In this document: positions 1-9,171 of the stretch, piece after piece
Numbering within the stretch: the first letter of the stretch is position 1
How the letters are laid out: each line of letters opens with the position of its first letter
Assembly: GCF_014637085.1 (NCBI RefSeq)
Contig: NZ_BMEU01000001.1
Span: 202,482 to 266,481 of the forward strand
Direction: 5' to 3'
Source: Comamonas phosphati
GTDB taxonomy: Bacteria; Pseudomonadota; Gammaproteobacteria; Burkholderiales; Burkholderiaceae_C
Length of the DNA: 64,000 nucleotides
Notes under the pieces: model-generated
Database searches by the model: none
What the model was told of the DNA's origin: nothing
Seen by the model: only the letters and a program-made list of their open reading frames with translations
Made by a program: the position numbers and the translations under genes

Positions 1-59
1 TAGCGAGGATGAGGTGGAGGGCGGGCATGTTTGAGCGCTGTGCTTCTCCGTGGCGTGCC

Positions 60-560
60 GCTGGTTTAGGGCATGCCCGCTTTGCGGGCAGAGGCCGGGT
101 TTCGCCCCGGCAGACGAGGTACTTTCTTGTCTCGCAACAAGAAAGTACCCAAAGAAATGCGCCCCCACTGTCTGCGACCCCTGCGCTTCGCTACGGGGCA
201 ACCTGTGTCGTGACGCGTGCGGGGTGTGCCGCCCAACTCGCTTTGCGCCAAAGGCGCGCCGCTCAGACAAACGGCGGCAAGTCAGACCACGAAGCGTTTG
301 CACTCTGCGGTGCAAACGCCACCCCGCAAGCGCCACGTCCCAGGCGCAGCCAAAGGGGTGAGCTCCATTCGGGCCATCGCTGCGCTCGGCCTGGGCTGCG
401 CTTTGCCGCTGCGCAGCTCGCCTTTCGTCGTGGCTCTCGCAGGTGGTTCGTATTCCCCCTTTTGGTTTGCCCGGAGCGAAGCGCAGGGACGCAGACAGCA
501 AGGGGCGTGTTCTTTGCTTCCTTTCTTGCACGAGCAAGAAAGGAAGTCGCCAGGCGGGGC
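60..560. repeat. Hairpin-rich intergenic repeat element
   Basis: No convincing gene lies in the first 640 bases. The stretch has a perfect 12-bp stem (119-130 with 137-148, loop 131-136) and a perfect 13-bp stem (517-529 with 534-546, loop 530-533). Both contain the core CTTTCTTG/CAAGAAAG, so the element looks bounded by related hairpins. Shorter GC stems occur near 70-110. Open frames run through in several registers, but they are Arg/Ala/Pro-rich and match no family I know. I read it as one of the composite intergenic repeats common in Burkholderiales. Its exact ends are my estimate. Confidence 0.55.
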
Positions 561-640
561 GAGTCCCGGCCTCGAAAAATTAACTCCCAGCAGAATCAAA
601 AAAGAGTACGCATCACGCGGGCCATGGGGGGCGAGAACCC

Positions 641-3600
641 ATGAGCATCTCCACCCCCTTCATCTTCCGCCCCATCGCCACCATGCTCCTGACCATAGGC
701 CTGGCGCTGGCTGGCGGCGTGGCCTATTTCCTGCTGCCGGTGGCGCCGCTGCCGCAGGTGGACTTTCCGACGATCTCGGTCACGGCCAGCCTGCCGGGGG
801 CGGCGCCGGACACCATGGCGGCCACCGTGGCGACGCCGCTGGAGCGGGCGCTGGGCGCGATTGCGGGCGTCAACGAGATGACGTCCAGCTCCAGCATGGG
901 CAGCACGCGCATCACGCTGCAGTTCGATCTGTCGCGCACCGTGGCCAGCGCCGCGCACGACGTGCAGGCCGCCATCAACGCGGCGCGCACGCTGCTGCCT
1001 TCGGGCATGCCCAGCAACCCGACCTATCGCAAGGTCAACCCTGCCGACGCGCCCATCATGATCCTGGCGCTGACCTCGGACAGCCTCACGCGCGGCCAGA
1101 TGTACGACGCGGCGTCCACGGTGCTGGCGCAGAAGCTCTCGCAGGTCGAGGGCGTGGGCCAGGCCTCGATCAGCGGCGGTGCCCTGCCTGCCGTGCGCGT
1201 GGCGCTGGACCCGCTGCGCCTGGCGGCCAACGGCATTTCGCTGGACCAGGTGCGCACGGCGATCTCCAGCACCAATGCCAATCGCCCGCTGGGTGCGGTG
1301 GAGCGCGAGGACCATTACTGGCAGGTGGCCACCAACGACCAGGCCCGCACGGCGGCCGACTATGCACCGCTGGTGCTGGCCTGGAAAAACTGCAATGCCG
1401 TGCAACTGCGCGACGTGGCCGATGTCACCGATTCCGTGCAGGACGTGCGCAACTATGGCGTCTCCAACGGCAAGCCGGCCATCCTGCTGCAGGTGTTCAA
1501 GCAGCCCGATGCCAACATCCTGGAGGCCGTGGACAAGGTGCGCGCGCTGCTGCCCCAGCTCAAGGCCTCGATTCCCGCAGCCATCGACATCACCATCATC
1601 TCGGACCGCACGCCGACTCTGCGCGCCTCGGTGCATGAGGTGGAGCGCTCGCTCGCGATCTCGGTGGCGCTGGTGATCATGGCGGTCTTCGTGTTCCTGC
1701 GCAATGCGCGCGCCGCGCTGATTCCCGCCGTGGCCGTGCCGGCCTCGCTGCTGGGCACCTTCGGCGTGATGTACCTGTGCGGCTACACGCTGGACAACCT
1801 CTCGCTGATGGCCCTCACCGTGGCCACGGGTTTCGTGGTGGACGATGCCATCGTGGTGCTCGAGAACGTGCTGCGCCACATGGAGCGCGGCAAGTCGGCC
1901 ATGCGCGCGGCGCTGGACGGCGCGCGCGAGATCGGCTTCACCGTGGTCTCCATGAGCCTGTCGCTGATCGCGGTGTTCGTGCCCATTCTGTTCATGGCCG
2001 GCATCGTGGGCCGGTTCTTCCGCGAATTTTCCGTGGTCATGGCCTCGGCCATCCTGGTGTCCATGGTGGTGTCGCTGACCACCACGCCCATGATGTGTGC
2101 GGCCCTGCTGCGCACGCCCGAGCAGGAGGCGCGCCGGCGCGAGCAGATCGCCGCCAGCCCGTGGCGCCGCCAATGGCATGCGTTCTGGCAAGACATCTCG
2201 GATGCCATCGGCCGCTTCGAGGACGGCATGACCTCGGTCTACCGCAAGACGCTGGCCTGGTGCCTGCGCCGCCAGCCGCTGGTCATCGCCGTGCTGCTGG
2301 GCGTGGTGGGCCTCAACGTCTATCTGTATGTGGCCATCGACAAGGGCTTCATGCCCAGCGAGGATACGGGCCGCGTCATGGGTTTCATCCGCGCCGACCA
2401 GTCCACCTCGTTCCAGGCCATGCAGCGGCGCATCCAGCGTTTCCTGGCCATCGTGCAGGAGGACCCCGCCGTCGAATACGTGACGGGCTTCACGGGCGGC
2501 GGCCAGGCCAATGCGGCCAGTATGTTCATGTCGCTCAAGCCGCTGGCGCAGCGCAAGGTATCGAGCGACGAGGTCATCAACCGCCTGCGCGAAAAGCTCA
2601 AGAACGAGCCCGGCGCGCGCCTGTTCATGATCACGCAGACGGATGTGCGCATCGGCGGGCGCCAGAGCATGGCTTCCTACCAGTACACGCTGCAGGCCGA
2701 CGACAACGCCGAGCTGCGCCTGTGGGAGCCGCGCATACGCCAAGTGCTGTCCACCCTGCCGGAGCTGGCCGACGTGAACAGCGACGTGCAGGACAACGGC
2801 ATGCAGACCACGCTGGTGATCGACCGCGACCAGGCCGTGCGCCTGGGCCTGACCGTGGCGCAGATCGACAACACGCTGAACGATGCCTTCGGCCAGCGCC
2901 AGGTCGGCGTGATCTACAACCCGCTCAACCAGTACCGCGTGGTGATGGAGGCGGCGCCGCAATACCTGCAGAGCCCCGAAACGCTGCGCGGCTTCTTCTT
3001 CGTCAACAGCGCCGGCAAGCAGGTGCCGCTCACGGCCTTTGCCAGGGTCACGACCACCAACACGCCGCTGTCCGTCAACCACCAGGGCGGCACGCCGGCC
3101 AGCACCGTCAGCTACAACCTCGCGCCCGGCGTGTCGCTGTCTCAGGCCAACGACGCCATCCGCAACGCCATTGCCGAGCTGGGCGTGCCCGTCTCCATCC
3201 GCGGCTCGTTCGCCGGCTCGGCCGGCGCCTTCCAGCAGGCGCTGGCCGGACAGCCGCTGCTGATCCTGGCGGCCATCATCACCATCTACCTGGTGTTGGG
3301 CATGCTGTACGAGAACCTCGTGCATCCGCTGACGATCCTGTCCACCCTGCCTTCGGCCGGCGTGGGCGCGCTGCTGGCGCTGATGCTGTGCCGGACCGAG
3401 TTCTCGCTGATCGCCTTCATCGGCGTGATCCTGCTCATAGGCCTGGTCAAGAAGAACGCCATCATGATGATCGACTTCGCGCTGGAGCGCGAAAAAGGCG
3501 GCCACGTCACATCGGCCCAGGCCATCTACCGCGCCTGCGATCTGCGCCTGCGCCCGATCCTGATGACCACCTTCGCGGCCATCTTCGGCGCGCTGCCGCT

Positions 3601-3751
3601 GGCCCTGGGCCGGGGCGACGGCGCCGAGCTGCGCCAGCCGCTGGGCATTGCCATCGTCGGCGGCCTGCTGGTCAGCCAGCTGCTCACGCTCTACACCACG
3701 CCCGTGGTCTATGTGCTGCTGGACCGCGTATGGAAAAGAAAGACCCCCTGA
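641..3751 (+). CDS. RND multidrug efflux permease (HAE1/MdtC-MuxC type)
   Basis: This is the inner-membrane proton/drug antiporter of a tripartite RND pump. At 1036 residues it has normal family length. It opens with the cytoplasmic/TM1 motif ([12 protein letters not shown]), continues with the first large periplasmic loop, TM2-6, a second loop from about residue 560, and TM8-12, ending [15 protein letters not shown]. The proton-relay aspartate pair lies in TM4 in the motif [13 protein letters not shown] (D401, D402). The start has a G-rich upstream stretch, and its ATGA overlaps the end of an upstream open frame. The next gene is the outer-membrane partner. The membrane-fusion protein and any paired permease must lie upstream of the window. 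Substrate cannot be read from sequence. Confidence 0.93.
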   Translation: MSISTPFIFRPIATMLLTIGLALAGGVAYFLLPVAPLPQVDFPTISVTASLPGAAPDTMAATVATPLERALGAIAGVNEMTSSSSMGSTRITLQFDLSRTVASAAHDVQAAINAARTLLPSGMPSNPTYRKVNPADAPIMILALTSDSLTRGQMYDAASTVLAQKLSQVEGVGQASISGGALPAVRVALDPLRLAANGISLDQVRTAISSTNANRPLGAVEREDHYWQVATNDQARTAADYAPLVLAWKNCNAVQLRDVADVTDSVQDVRNYGVSNGKPAILLQVFKQPDANILEAVDKVRALLPQLKASIPAAIDITIISDRTPTLRASVHEVERSLAISVALVIMAVFVFLRNARAALIPAVAVPASLLGTFGVMYLCGYTLDNLSLMALTVATGFVVDDAIVVLENVLRHMERGKSAMRAALDGAREIGFTVVSMSLSLIAVFVPILFMAGIVGRFFREFSVVMASAILVSMVVSLTTTPMMCAALLRTPEQEARRREQIAASPWRRQWHAFWQDISDAIGRFEDGMTSVYRKTLAWCLRRQPLVIAVLLGVVGLNVYLYVAIDKGFMPSEDTGRVMGFIRADQSTSFQAMQRRIQRFLAIVQEDPAVEYVTGFTGGGQANAASMFMSLKPLAQRKVSSDEVINRLREKLKNEPGARLFMITQTDVRIGGRQSMASYQYTLQADDNAELRLWEPRIRQVLSTLPELADVNSDVQDNGMQTTLVIDRDQAVRLGLTVAQIDNTLNDAFGQRQVGVIYNPLNQYRVVMEAAPQYLQSPETLRGFFFVNSAGKQVPLTAFARVTTTNTPLSVNHQGGTPASTVSYNLAPGVSLSQANDAIRNAIAELGVPVSIRGSFAGSAGAFQQALAGQPLLILAAIITIYLVLGMLYENLVHPLTILSTLPSAGVGALLALMLCRTEFSLIAFIGVILLIGLVKKNAIMMIDFALEREKGGHVTSAQAIYRACDLRLRPILMTTFAAIFGALPLALGRGDGAELRQPLGIAIVGGLLVSQLLTLYTTPVVYVLLDRVWKRKTP

Positions 3752-3845
3752 GTCGCTGCGCGCCTTCCCCCAAGGGGGACGACGCCGTCGCCGCGAGGCG
3801 GCTCTTGCTCGGCGTCTCTGGCCTGGGGTGCGCCCAGTTTCAAGC
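3750..3845 (+). repeat. GC-rich gene-3'-end repeat, copy 1
   Basis: Starting at the stop codon of the RND permease is a block reading CCCTGAGTCG, then CTTCCCCCAAGGGGGACG, then CGCCGCGAGGCGGCTCTTGC. Closely related blocks follow the stop codons near 10400 and 34755, and an inverted one lies next to the psiF-like gene near 10640-10715. The CCCCC/GGGGG and CGCC/GGCG segments can pair. It may act as a transcription attenuator or 3'-end stabiliser between the permease and the outer-membrane gene. Confidence 0.6.
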
Positions 3846-3866
3846 AATGCTCACAGGATGATTGAT

Positions 3867-5387
3867 ATGAAGAAAATTGCCTGTAAACCCATGGATGACA
3901 AGCGCAAGCTGCTCACTTTTCCGAAACCCCCAGCCGCCATGACGGTGCTGTTCCTGAGCGCCTCCATGCTGGCCGGCTGCTCGCTGCAGCCCAGCTACCA
4001 GGTGCCCAGGCTAGCTGTGCCCGCACAGTTCAAGGAAGCCACGCCCGAGGCCGCGCAGGCCGGTATCTGGCAGCCCGCGCGGCATGGTGCGGACGCAGCA
4101 GCCCCGGACGCCGTGCCCGAGAAATGGTGGACGACCTATGGCGACGAAACCCTGAACCGGCTGCAGGACGAAGCAGCCGCGGCCAACCCCTCGCTGGAGC
4201 AGGCCGTGGCGCGTCTGCGCACGGCCCAGGCCGCAGTGGCCGGCAGCCGCGCCGGCCTGTTCCCCACGCTGAGCACCACGGGCAGCGGCTCGCGCGCGCT
4301 CACGGGCGGCGGCACCTATGTGAACTCCAACAACGAGAACATTGCGCGCAGCGGCAGCATCAACAACACCTTCTCGCTGGGCCTGAACGCCAGCTGGGAG
4401 CTGGACCTGTGGGGTCGCCTGTCGGGCCAGGTCGACGCCAGCCGCGCCAGCGTCCAGGCCAGCAGCGACGATCTTGCCGCCGCGCGCCTGTCTGCCCAGG
4501 CCTCGGTGGCTCAGACCTATTTCTCGCTGCGGGCCGCCGAAGCCCAGGACCGCCTGCTGCGCGAGACGCTGGCCAACTACGCGCAAAGCCTGAAGCTCAC
4601 GCAGAACCGCTACCGCTCGGGCGTGGCTTCGTCGGCCGACGTGGCGCAGGCGCAGGCGCAGTACAAGAGCACCCAGGCCCAGCTGCTGGAGGCCCAGATC
4701 ACGCGGGCCCAGTACGAGCACGCGCTGGCGGCCCTGCTGGGCAAGGCGCCCGCGGCCTTCAGCCTGCCGGCCACCGCGCAACTGCCCATACCGCCCGCAG
4801 TGCCGGCCATGCTGGCCACAACCTTGCTGGAGCAGCGCCCCGACATCGCCGCGGCCGAGCGGCGCGTGGCCGCGGCCAATGCCCAGATCGGGGTGGCGCG
4901 CGCGGCCTTCTTCCCGTCGCTGACCCTGTCGGCCTCGGCGGGCTACCGCAACTCGGCGTTGTCGAATCTGCTGGATGCGCCCAATCTGTTCTGGTCCCTG
5001 GGCCCGGCGCTGGCCATGAATCTGTTCGATGGCGGCGCGCGCTCGGCGGCCGTGGAATCGGCCCGCGGTGCGCTGGACCTGGCCGCCGCCGCCTACAAGC
5101 AGACCGTGATCACGGCCCTGCAGGAAGTGGAGGACAACCTGGTGGCCGCCAGCCGGCTGGCGCAGGAGCAGCAGGTGCAGACCGAGGCCCTGGCCGCCGC
5201 ACGCAAGGCGCTGACCGTGGCCGGGAACCAGTACCAGGCTGGCACCGTGACCTATCTGAACGTGCTGTCGGCCCAGACCACGGTGCTCAGCGCCGAGAAC
5301 AATTTGATCAATGTGCGCAACCGGCGCCTGACGGCCGTGAACACACTATTGAAGAATGTTGCCGGGCGCTGGCAGCCGCAGCCTTGA
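3867..5387 (+). CDS. RND efflux outer membrane lipoprotein (OprM/NodT family)
   Basis: This is the TolC-like outer-membrane channel that completes the tripartite pump with the preceding permease. A lipobox (LAGC, Cys38 from the chosen start) predicts lipid attachment at the outer membrane. Two outer-membrane-efflux repeats follow, with Gln/Ala-rich helices around residues 100-290 and 310-500. They include the family segment ASWELDLWGRLSGQVDASRA and the mirrored EQRPDIAAAERRVAAANAQIG. I chose ATG 3867 because AGGA lies 8 nt upstream; ATG 3858, 3891 and 3939 are alternatives. About 115 nt containing a GC-rich repeat separate it from the permease, so the two may still be co-transcribed. Confidence 0.9.
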   Translation: MKKIACKPMDDKRKLLTFPKPPAAMTVLFLSASMLAGCSLQPSYQVPRLAVPAQFKEATPEAAQAGIWQPARHGADAAAPDAVPEKWWTTYGDETLNRLQDEAAAANPSLEQAVARLRTAQAAVAGSRAGLFPTLSTTGSGSRALTGGGTYVNSNNENIARSGSINNTFSLGLNASWELDLWGRLSGQVDASRASVQASSDDLAAARLSAQASVAQTYFSLRAAEAQDRLLRETLANYAQSLKLTQNRYRSGVASSADVAQAQAQYKSTQAQLLEAQITRAQYEHALAALLGKAPAAFSLPATAQLPIPPAVPAMLATTLLEQRPDIAAAERRVAAANAQIGVARAAFFPSLTLSASAGYRNSALSNLLDAPNLFWSLGPALAMNLFDGGARSAAVESARGALDLAAAAYKQTVITALQEVEDNLVAASRLAQEQQVQTEALAAARKALTVAGNQYQAGTVTYLNVLSAQTTVLSAENNLINVRNRRLTAVNTLLKNVAGRWQPQP

Positions 5388-5390
5388 GGC

Positions 5391-5768
5391 TCAGTCGTCG
5401 AGCTCGAAGGCGCTGCGCAGCGCCTCGCCGAACCAGCTGCCGCCCGACAGCGACAGCGTGACCGTGGTGCGGCCCGTGGCCGAGGCTTCCAGCGCCAGGC
5501 GACCGCTGGCTGCATCGAAGCGGGCGGACAGCGGCCGGCCCGCATCGTCATGGGCCTGCAGGTCGTAGTCCCAATCACCGTCCCAATGGCCGCCTTCGTC
5601 GACGGCACCTTGGCGGCCCGTGAAATCGCGGCTGGCCCAGCGCAGCAGCTGTTCTATCTCGGCCGCCAGTGCGGGTAAGCGCGCCGCGCTCACGCTGGCC
5701 ATGGCATCCCAGGTGCCCGTGCCTTCTTCGTCTTCGCTGTAGTCAAAATCCAGATAGTCCAGGGCCAT
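5391..5768 (-). CDS. Hypothetical acidic protein
   Basis: I do not recognise this 125-residue protein. It begins with an Asp/Glu/Tyr-rich stretch (ALDYLDFDYSEDEEG), then a helical segment, then an Asp/Gly/Trp-rich middle (HWDGDWDYD) and a beta-rich C-terminus ending FELDD. There is no signal peptide or membrane segment. It is tail-to-tail with the efflux gene, its stop lying 3 nt beyond that gene's stop. I chose the inner ATG at 5768; a longer frame would begin at 5807 with a hydrophobic extension. Reading-frame integrity and codon use support a real gene, but I can assign no function. Confidence 0.6.
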   Translation of the reverse strand: MALDYLDFDYSEDEEGTGTWDAMASVSAARLPALAAEIEQLLRWASRDFTGRQGAVDEGGHWDGDWDYDLQAHDDAGRPLSARFDAASGRLALEASATGRTTVTLSLSGGSWFGEALRSAFELDD

Positions 5769-5850
5769 GGCATGGTGTACGCAAAATAGAGGCAACCAGT
5801 TTATCAAGCAAGATCGGCACTGAATCCATATGAGGCAAGCGCAAGCAGCT

Positions 5851-6516
5851 ATGAATAAAGAAGTGAATCAGCCGCCACTCATGGTGTCCGTGCAGAATCT
5901 GGGCTTTGGCTACCCGGGCCTGGAGCTGGCGCGCCATGCCAGCCATGCGTGGACGGCGGGCCTGCATCTGCTGCAGGGCGACGAGGGCACGGGCAAGACC
6001 AGTTGGCTCAAGGTGCTGGCCGGGCAGTTTCCGCTGCGCTCGGGTGAGCTGCGCTTTGCTGCAGGGCCACTGCCCGCACATGAAATCTTCTGGCAGGATC
6101 CGCGCGCCGAGCTCGATGCGGCCTTGCGCGAATGTCGGGTGGATGACTGGGTGGCGCGGCAGGCTGCCAGCTATCCGCGCTGGTCGCAGTCTAGCTGGGA
6201 AGCGCATGCCCAGGCGCTGAGCCTGAGGGATCACGATCACAAGCCGCTGCTGGCGCTGTCGGCCGGGTCGCTGCGCAAGCTGTGGCTGGCGGCGGGCTGG
6301 GCCAGTGGCGCGGCGCTGACGCTGATCGATGAGCCGCTGGCCGCGCTCGACCTGCCTTCGGTGCGCCATGTGCAGCAGGCCCTGGCGGGCTTTGCATGGC
6401 GCCAGCAGGCGCCGCGGGTGGCCGCGGGCGAGCCACCGCGCTGCGTCATCGTGGCGCACTGGGATCGCCTGCAGGGCGTTGCCTGGGATGGCGTGATCGA
6501 GCTGCCATCGACCTGA
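5851..6516 (+). CDS. Stand-alone ABC-type ATPase
   Basis: This is a single nucleotide-binding domain of about 221 residues. Seen motifs are a Walker A (GDEGTGKTS, about residues 43-51), a divergent signature (LSAGS in place of LSGGQ), a Walker B followed by the catalytic Glu (LTLIDEPL), and a switch His (VAHWD). No permease or binding-protein gene is adjacent, so the transport partner is unknown. The divergent signature also leaves room for a non-transport role. ATG 5830 is an alternative start. I prefer 5851 because 5833-5856 resembles the GCAGCTAT half of a repeat hairpin found elsewhere in the window, and neither start has a clear ribosome site. Confidence 0.75.
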   Translation: MNKEVNQPPLMVSVQNLGFGYPGLELARHASHAWTAGLHLLQGDEGTGKTSWLKVLAGQFPLRSGELRFAAGPLPAHEIFWQDPRAELDAALRECRVDDWVARQAASYPRWSQSSWEAHAQALSLRDHDHKPLLALSAGSLRKLWLAAGWASGAALTLIDEPLAALDLPSVRHVQQALAGFAWRQQAPRVAAGEPPRCVIVAHWDRLQGVAWDGVIELPST

Positions 6517-6565
6517 ATCACCTGGGCTTGAAGCGCGTGGCGCTTTGCTGCAGCGCTCACCAGCG

Positions 6566-6766
6566 CTACAGGCGCTGCACGGCCTGCGCCAGACGCGGGG
6601 CCAGCACGGGCTTGAGCGCATGGTCCACGGCCTGGGCCTCGAAGGCGGCAATCGCGTGCTGGTGGTAGGCCGTGGCGAAGACCTGGGTCTGCTGGTCGGG
6701 CCGGGCGCCGGCCAATTCGGTCGCTGCGTCTATGTCGCTCTGGCCCGGCATGCGGATGCCGAATCT
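6566..6766 (-). pseudogene. Remnant of a LytTR-type response regulator (receiver domain fragment)
   Basis: On the minus strand a short frame reads GIRMPGQSDID, then FATAYHQHAIAAFEAQAV, then DHALKPVLAPRLAQAVQRL and stop. This is recognisably the second half of a CheY-like receiver domain of the AlgR/LytTR class, whose usual forms are DIRMPG, FVTAYDQYALEAFEAGAVDYLLKPV and RL.ATV.RL. The phospho-acceptor Asp position is Gly here, the N-terminal half is not recognisable, and the LytTR DNA-binding domain is absent. I therefore call it a decayed fragment. The rest of the 6517-6954 gap contains no gene I can support apart from the regulatory site before the TonB receptor. Confidence 0.65.
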
Positions 6767-6940
6767 GGCACAAGCTGCATGAGTCCGGCGCAAACGGCAG
6801 CTGTTGCTTGGCAGGTTTGTGCGTGCACACATATCGCATATAGCGCAGCATTTCCAATGCGGGCGTGAGCCGGCAATGTGGCCGTGGCGGCAGCAGGGTG
6901 TTTGCGGTGCTTGCCAGGCGAGTTGCCTTCAGAATAAAAA

Positions 6941-6959
6941 GTTAATAAAAATCATTGTC
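6941..6959 (+). promoter_or_regulatory. Fur box upstream of the TonB-dependent receptor
   Basis: The 19 bases here match the classical Fur consensus GATAATGATAATCATTATC at 15 of 19 positions. The site ends 13 nt before the probable ATG of the receptor gene, within an AT-rich island (6931-6975) in otherwise GC-rich DNA. Repression by Fur-Fe(II), with induction under iron limitation, is the expected behaviour. Confidence 0.8.
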
Positions 6960-6972
6960 AATAGCATTTGAA

Positions 6973-9159
6973 ATGTTCTCCATTCGCCAAATTTCCCTGG
7001 CTGCCATCGCACTGTGCAGCCAACAAGCTCTTTTCGCCCAGACCGCAACCTCTGCCGTGCCGGCCGTCGAATCGGAAGCCACCATGCAGGCCGTGGCCGT
7101 GGAGGCCAGCGCCGATGCTTCGGCACAGGGTCTGGCCAAGCCTTTTGCGGGCGGGCAGGTGGCAACCGGTGCGCGCACCGGCATTCTGGGCACGCAGGAC
7201 TGGAAGAGTTCCGCGTTCTCCTCCACGGCCTATACCAGCCAGCTCATCGAGGACACGCAGTCCAAGAGCGTGGGCGACGTGTTGCAGAGCGATCCATCGG
7301 TGCGCCAGGCGCGCGGCTACGGCAACTTCCAGGAGCTGTACATGCTGCGCGGCATGCCCGTGTATTCGGACGACATCGCTTACAACGGCCTCTACGGACT
7401 GCTGCCGCGCCAGTACGTGGCCTCGGAATTCTTCGAGCGCGTGGAAGTGCTGCGCGGCGCGAATGCCTTTCTCAACGGCGCAGCCCCTGGCGGCAGTGGC
7501 GTGGGCGGCGTGATCAGCCTGCTGCCCAAGCGCGCGGGCAGCGAGCCACTCACGCAACTGAGCACCGGCATACAGACCGGCGGCCAGGCCTATGCCTCGG
7601 CAGATCTGTCGCGCCGCTTCGGCCCCGACCGGAGCACTGGCATACGCCTGAACGCCGTGCGCCGCGACGGCGGCACCGGTGTCAAGGGCGAGGACCGCAC
7701 GCTCACGGCGCTGGGCCTGGGCCTGGACTGGCGCAGCCGCGACGTGCGCCTGTCGGCCGATGCGGGCTACCAGCGCAACAGCTATCGCGCCGGGCGCCCC
7801 AGCGTGACGCCTTCGGGCTTCATTCCCGCCGTGCCTGACAACAAGACCAACTACGGCCAGGACTGGACGCATTCCACCGAGCGCGATGTGTTCGCCACCG
7901 TGCGCGGCGAGTGGGACATCAATGCCACGACCACGGCCTGGGCTGCGGGCGGACTGCGCCGCAGCAAGGAAGACAACATCAACAGCGGCGTGACCGTGCT
8001 CAACGCCCAGGGCGACACCACGGGCGCGCGCTTCGACAACGTGCGCAAGGACCGCGTGGGCACGGTCGAAGCCGGCATCCGCACCCGGCTGCAGACCGGC
8101 AGCGTGGGCCATGAGCTGGTGGCCTCGGCCAGTAGCTATTCCGCCACGGAAACTGGCGCCTGGGCCATGGCCACCGGCGTGAGCAACAACCTCTACAACC
8201 CCTATGCCAGCGCGATGCCGGAGAACACCTTCTTCGGCGGCTCCATGGCCAACCCCCACAAGGTGGGCGATACCCGCTTCGACAGCCTGGCCCTGGGCGA
8301 TACGCTGTCCATGCTCGACGACCGCCTGCGCGTGACGCTGGGCCTGCGCCGCCAGCGCATAGACCAGAGCAGCTACGACTACAGCAGCGGTCAGCGCACC
8401 GACAGCTACCGTAAGTCGGCCACCACGCCCATGCTGGGCCTGGTGTTCAAGGCCACCGAAGAGCTGTCCCTCTATGCCAACTACATCGAGGCCCTGACCA
8501 AGGGCGCCGTGGCGCCAGCCTCGGCCAACGGACTGCCCGTGCTCAACGCCGGCCAGGTGTTCTCGCCCTACAAGTCCAAGCAGAAGGAAGTGGGCGTGAA
8601 ATGGCAGCGCGGCACCCTGGGTGCCACGGCGGCCCTGTACACCACCGACGTGCCCAGCAGCTATGTGGCCAACCAGGTCTTCGGCCAGTACGGCAAGCAG
8701 CGTAACCAGGGCATGGAGTTCACCGTTTTCGGCGAGCCGGCCAAGGGCCTGCGCGTGCTGGGCGGCCTGACGCTGACCGAGGCCAAGATCAAGCAGGCGG
8801 CCGACGCGGCCCAGGTCGACCGCTACGCTATCGGCGTGCCCAAGACCCAGGCCACCCTGGGCGTGGACTGGGACGTGCCCGGCGTTTCCGGCCTGGCCCT
8901 CAATGCGCGAGTGATCCATACCTCAAACCAGTACGCCAATGCGGCCAATACCCTGAAGGTGGCGAGCTGGACGCGTACCGACATCGGCGCGCGCTATCTG
9001 GTCGATCTGGGCAACGACCGCCTGCTGACGCTGCGCGCACGCCTGGACAACGTGTTCGACAAGAACTACTGGGCCTCGGTGGGCGGTTATCCGGGCGCCA
9101 ACTATCTGGTGCAGTCGGCTCCGCGCACGTTGTCCGTCAGCGCCACGGTTAACTTCTGA
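6973..9159 (+). CDS. TonB-dependent siderophore receptor
   Basis: This is an outer-membrane, TonB-energised ferric-siderophore receptor of about 728 residues. A signal peptide (MFSIRQISLAAIALCSQQALFAQ) precedes the plug domain, which carries QSDPSVRQARGYGNFQELYMLRGMP and the plug end ERVEVLRGANAFLNGAAPGG. A 22-strand barrel follows, ending with the aromatic terminal residue (ATVNF) needed for BAM insertion. Plug motifs fit the FhuA/FecA-like siderophore group; the ligand cannot be told. An in-frame TTG at 6955 lies inside the AT-rich Fur region, so I prefer ATG 6973. The gene sits under a Fur box and is followed 12 nt later by a PepSY membrane protein, a common iron-uptake pairing. Confidence 0.92.
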   Translation: MFSIRQISLAAIALCSQQALFAQTATSAVPAVESEATMQAVAVEASADASAQGLAKPFAGGQVATGARTGILGTQDWKSSAFSSTAYTSQLIEDTQSKSVGDVLQSDPSVRQARGYGNFQELYMLRGMPVYSDDIAYNGLYGLLPRQYVASEFFERVEVLRGANAFLNGAAPGGSGVGGVISLLPKRAGSEPLTQLSTGIQTGGQAYASADLSRRFGPDRSTGIRLNAVRRDGGTGVKGEDRTLTALGLGLDWRSRDVRLSADAGYQRNSYRAGRPSVTPSGFIPAVPDNKTNYGQDWTHSTERDVFATVRGEWDINATTTAWAAGGLRRSKEDNINSGVTVLNAQGDTTGARFDNVRKDRVGTVEAGIRTRLQTGSVGHELVASASSYSATETGAWAMATGVSNNLYNPYASAMPENTFFGGSMANPHKVGDTRFDSLALGDTLSMLDDRLRVTLGLRRQRIDQSSYDYSSGQRTDSYRKSATTPMLGLVFKATEELSLYANYIEALTKGAVAPASANGLPVLNAGQVFSPYKSKQKEVGVKWQRGTLGATAALYTTDVPSSYVANQVFGQYGKQRNQGMEFTVFGEPAKGLRVLGGLTLTEAKIKQAADAAQVDRYAIGVPKTQATLGVDWDVPGVSGLALNARVIHTSNQYANAANTLKVASWTRTDIGARYLVDLGNDRLLTLRARLDNVFDKNYWASVGGYPGANYLVQSAPRTLSVSATVNF

Positions 9160-9171
9160 GACTGAGTGCAA

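Noticed and set aside
596-3847. Very long minus-strand open frame opposite the RND permease
   Set aside because: It is rich in His, Gln, Arg and Gly, has no family motif, and mirrors the codon bias of the plus-strand gene.
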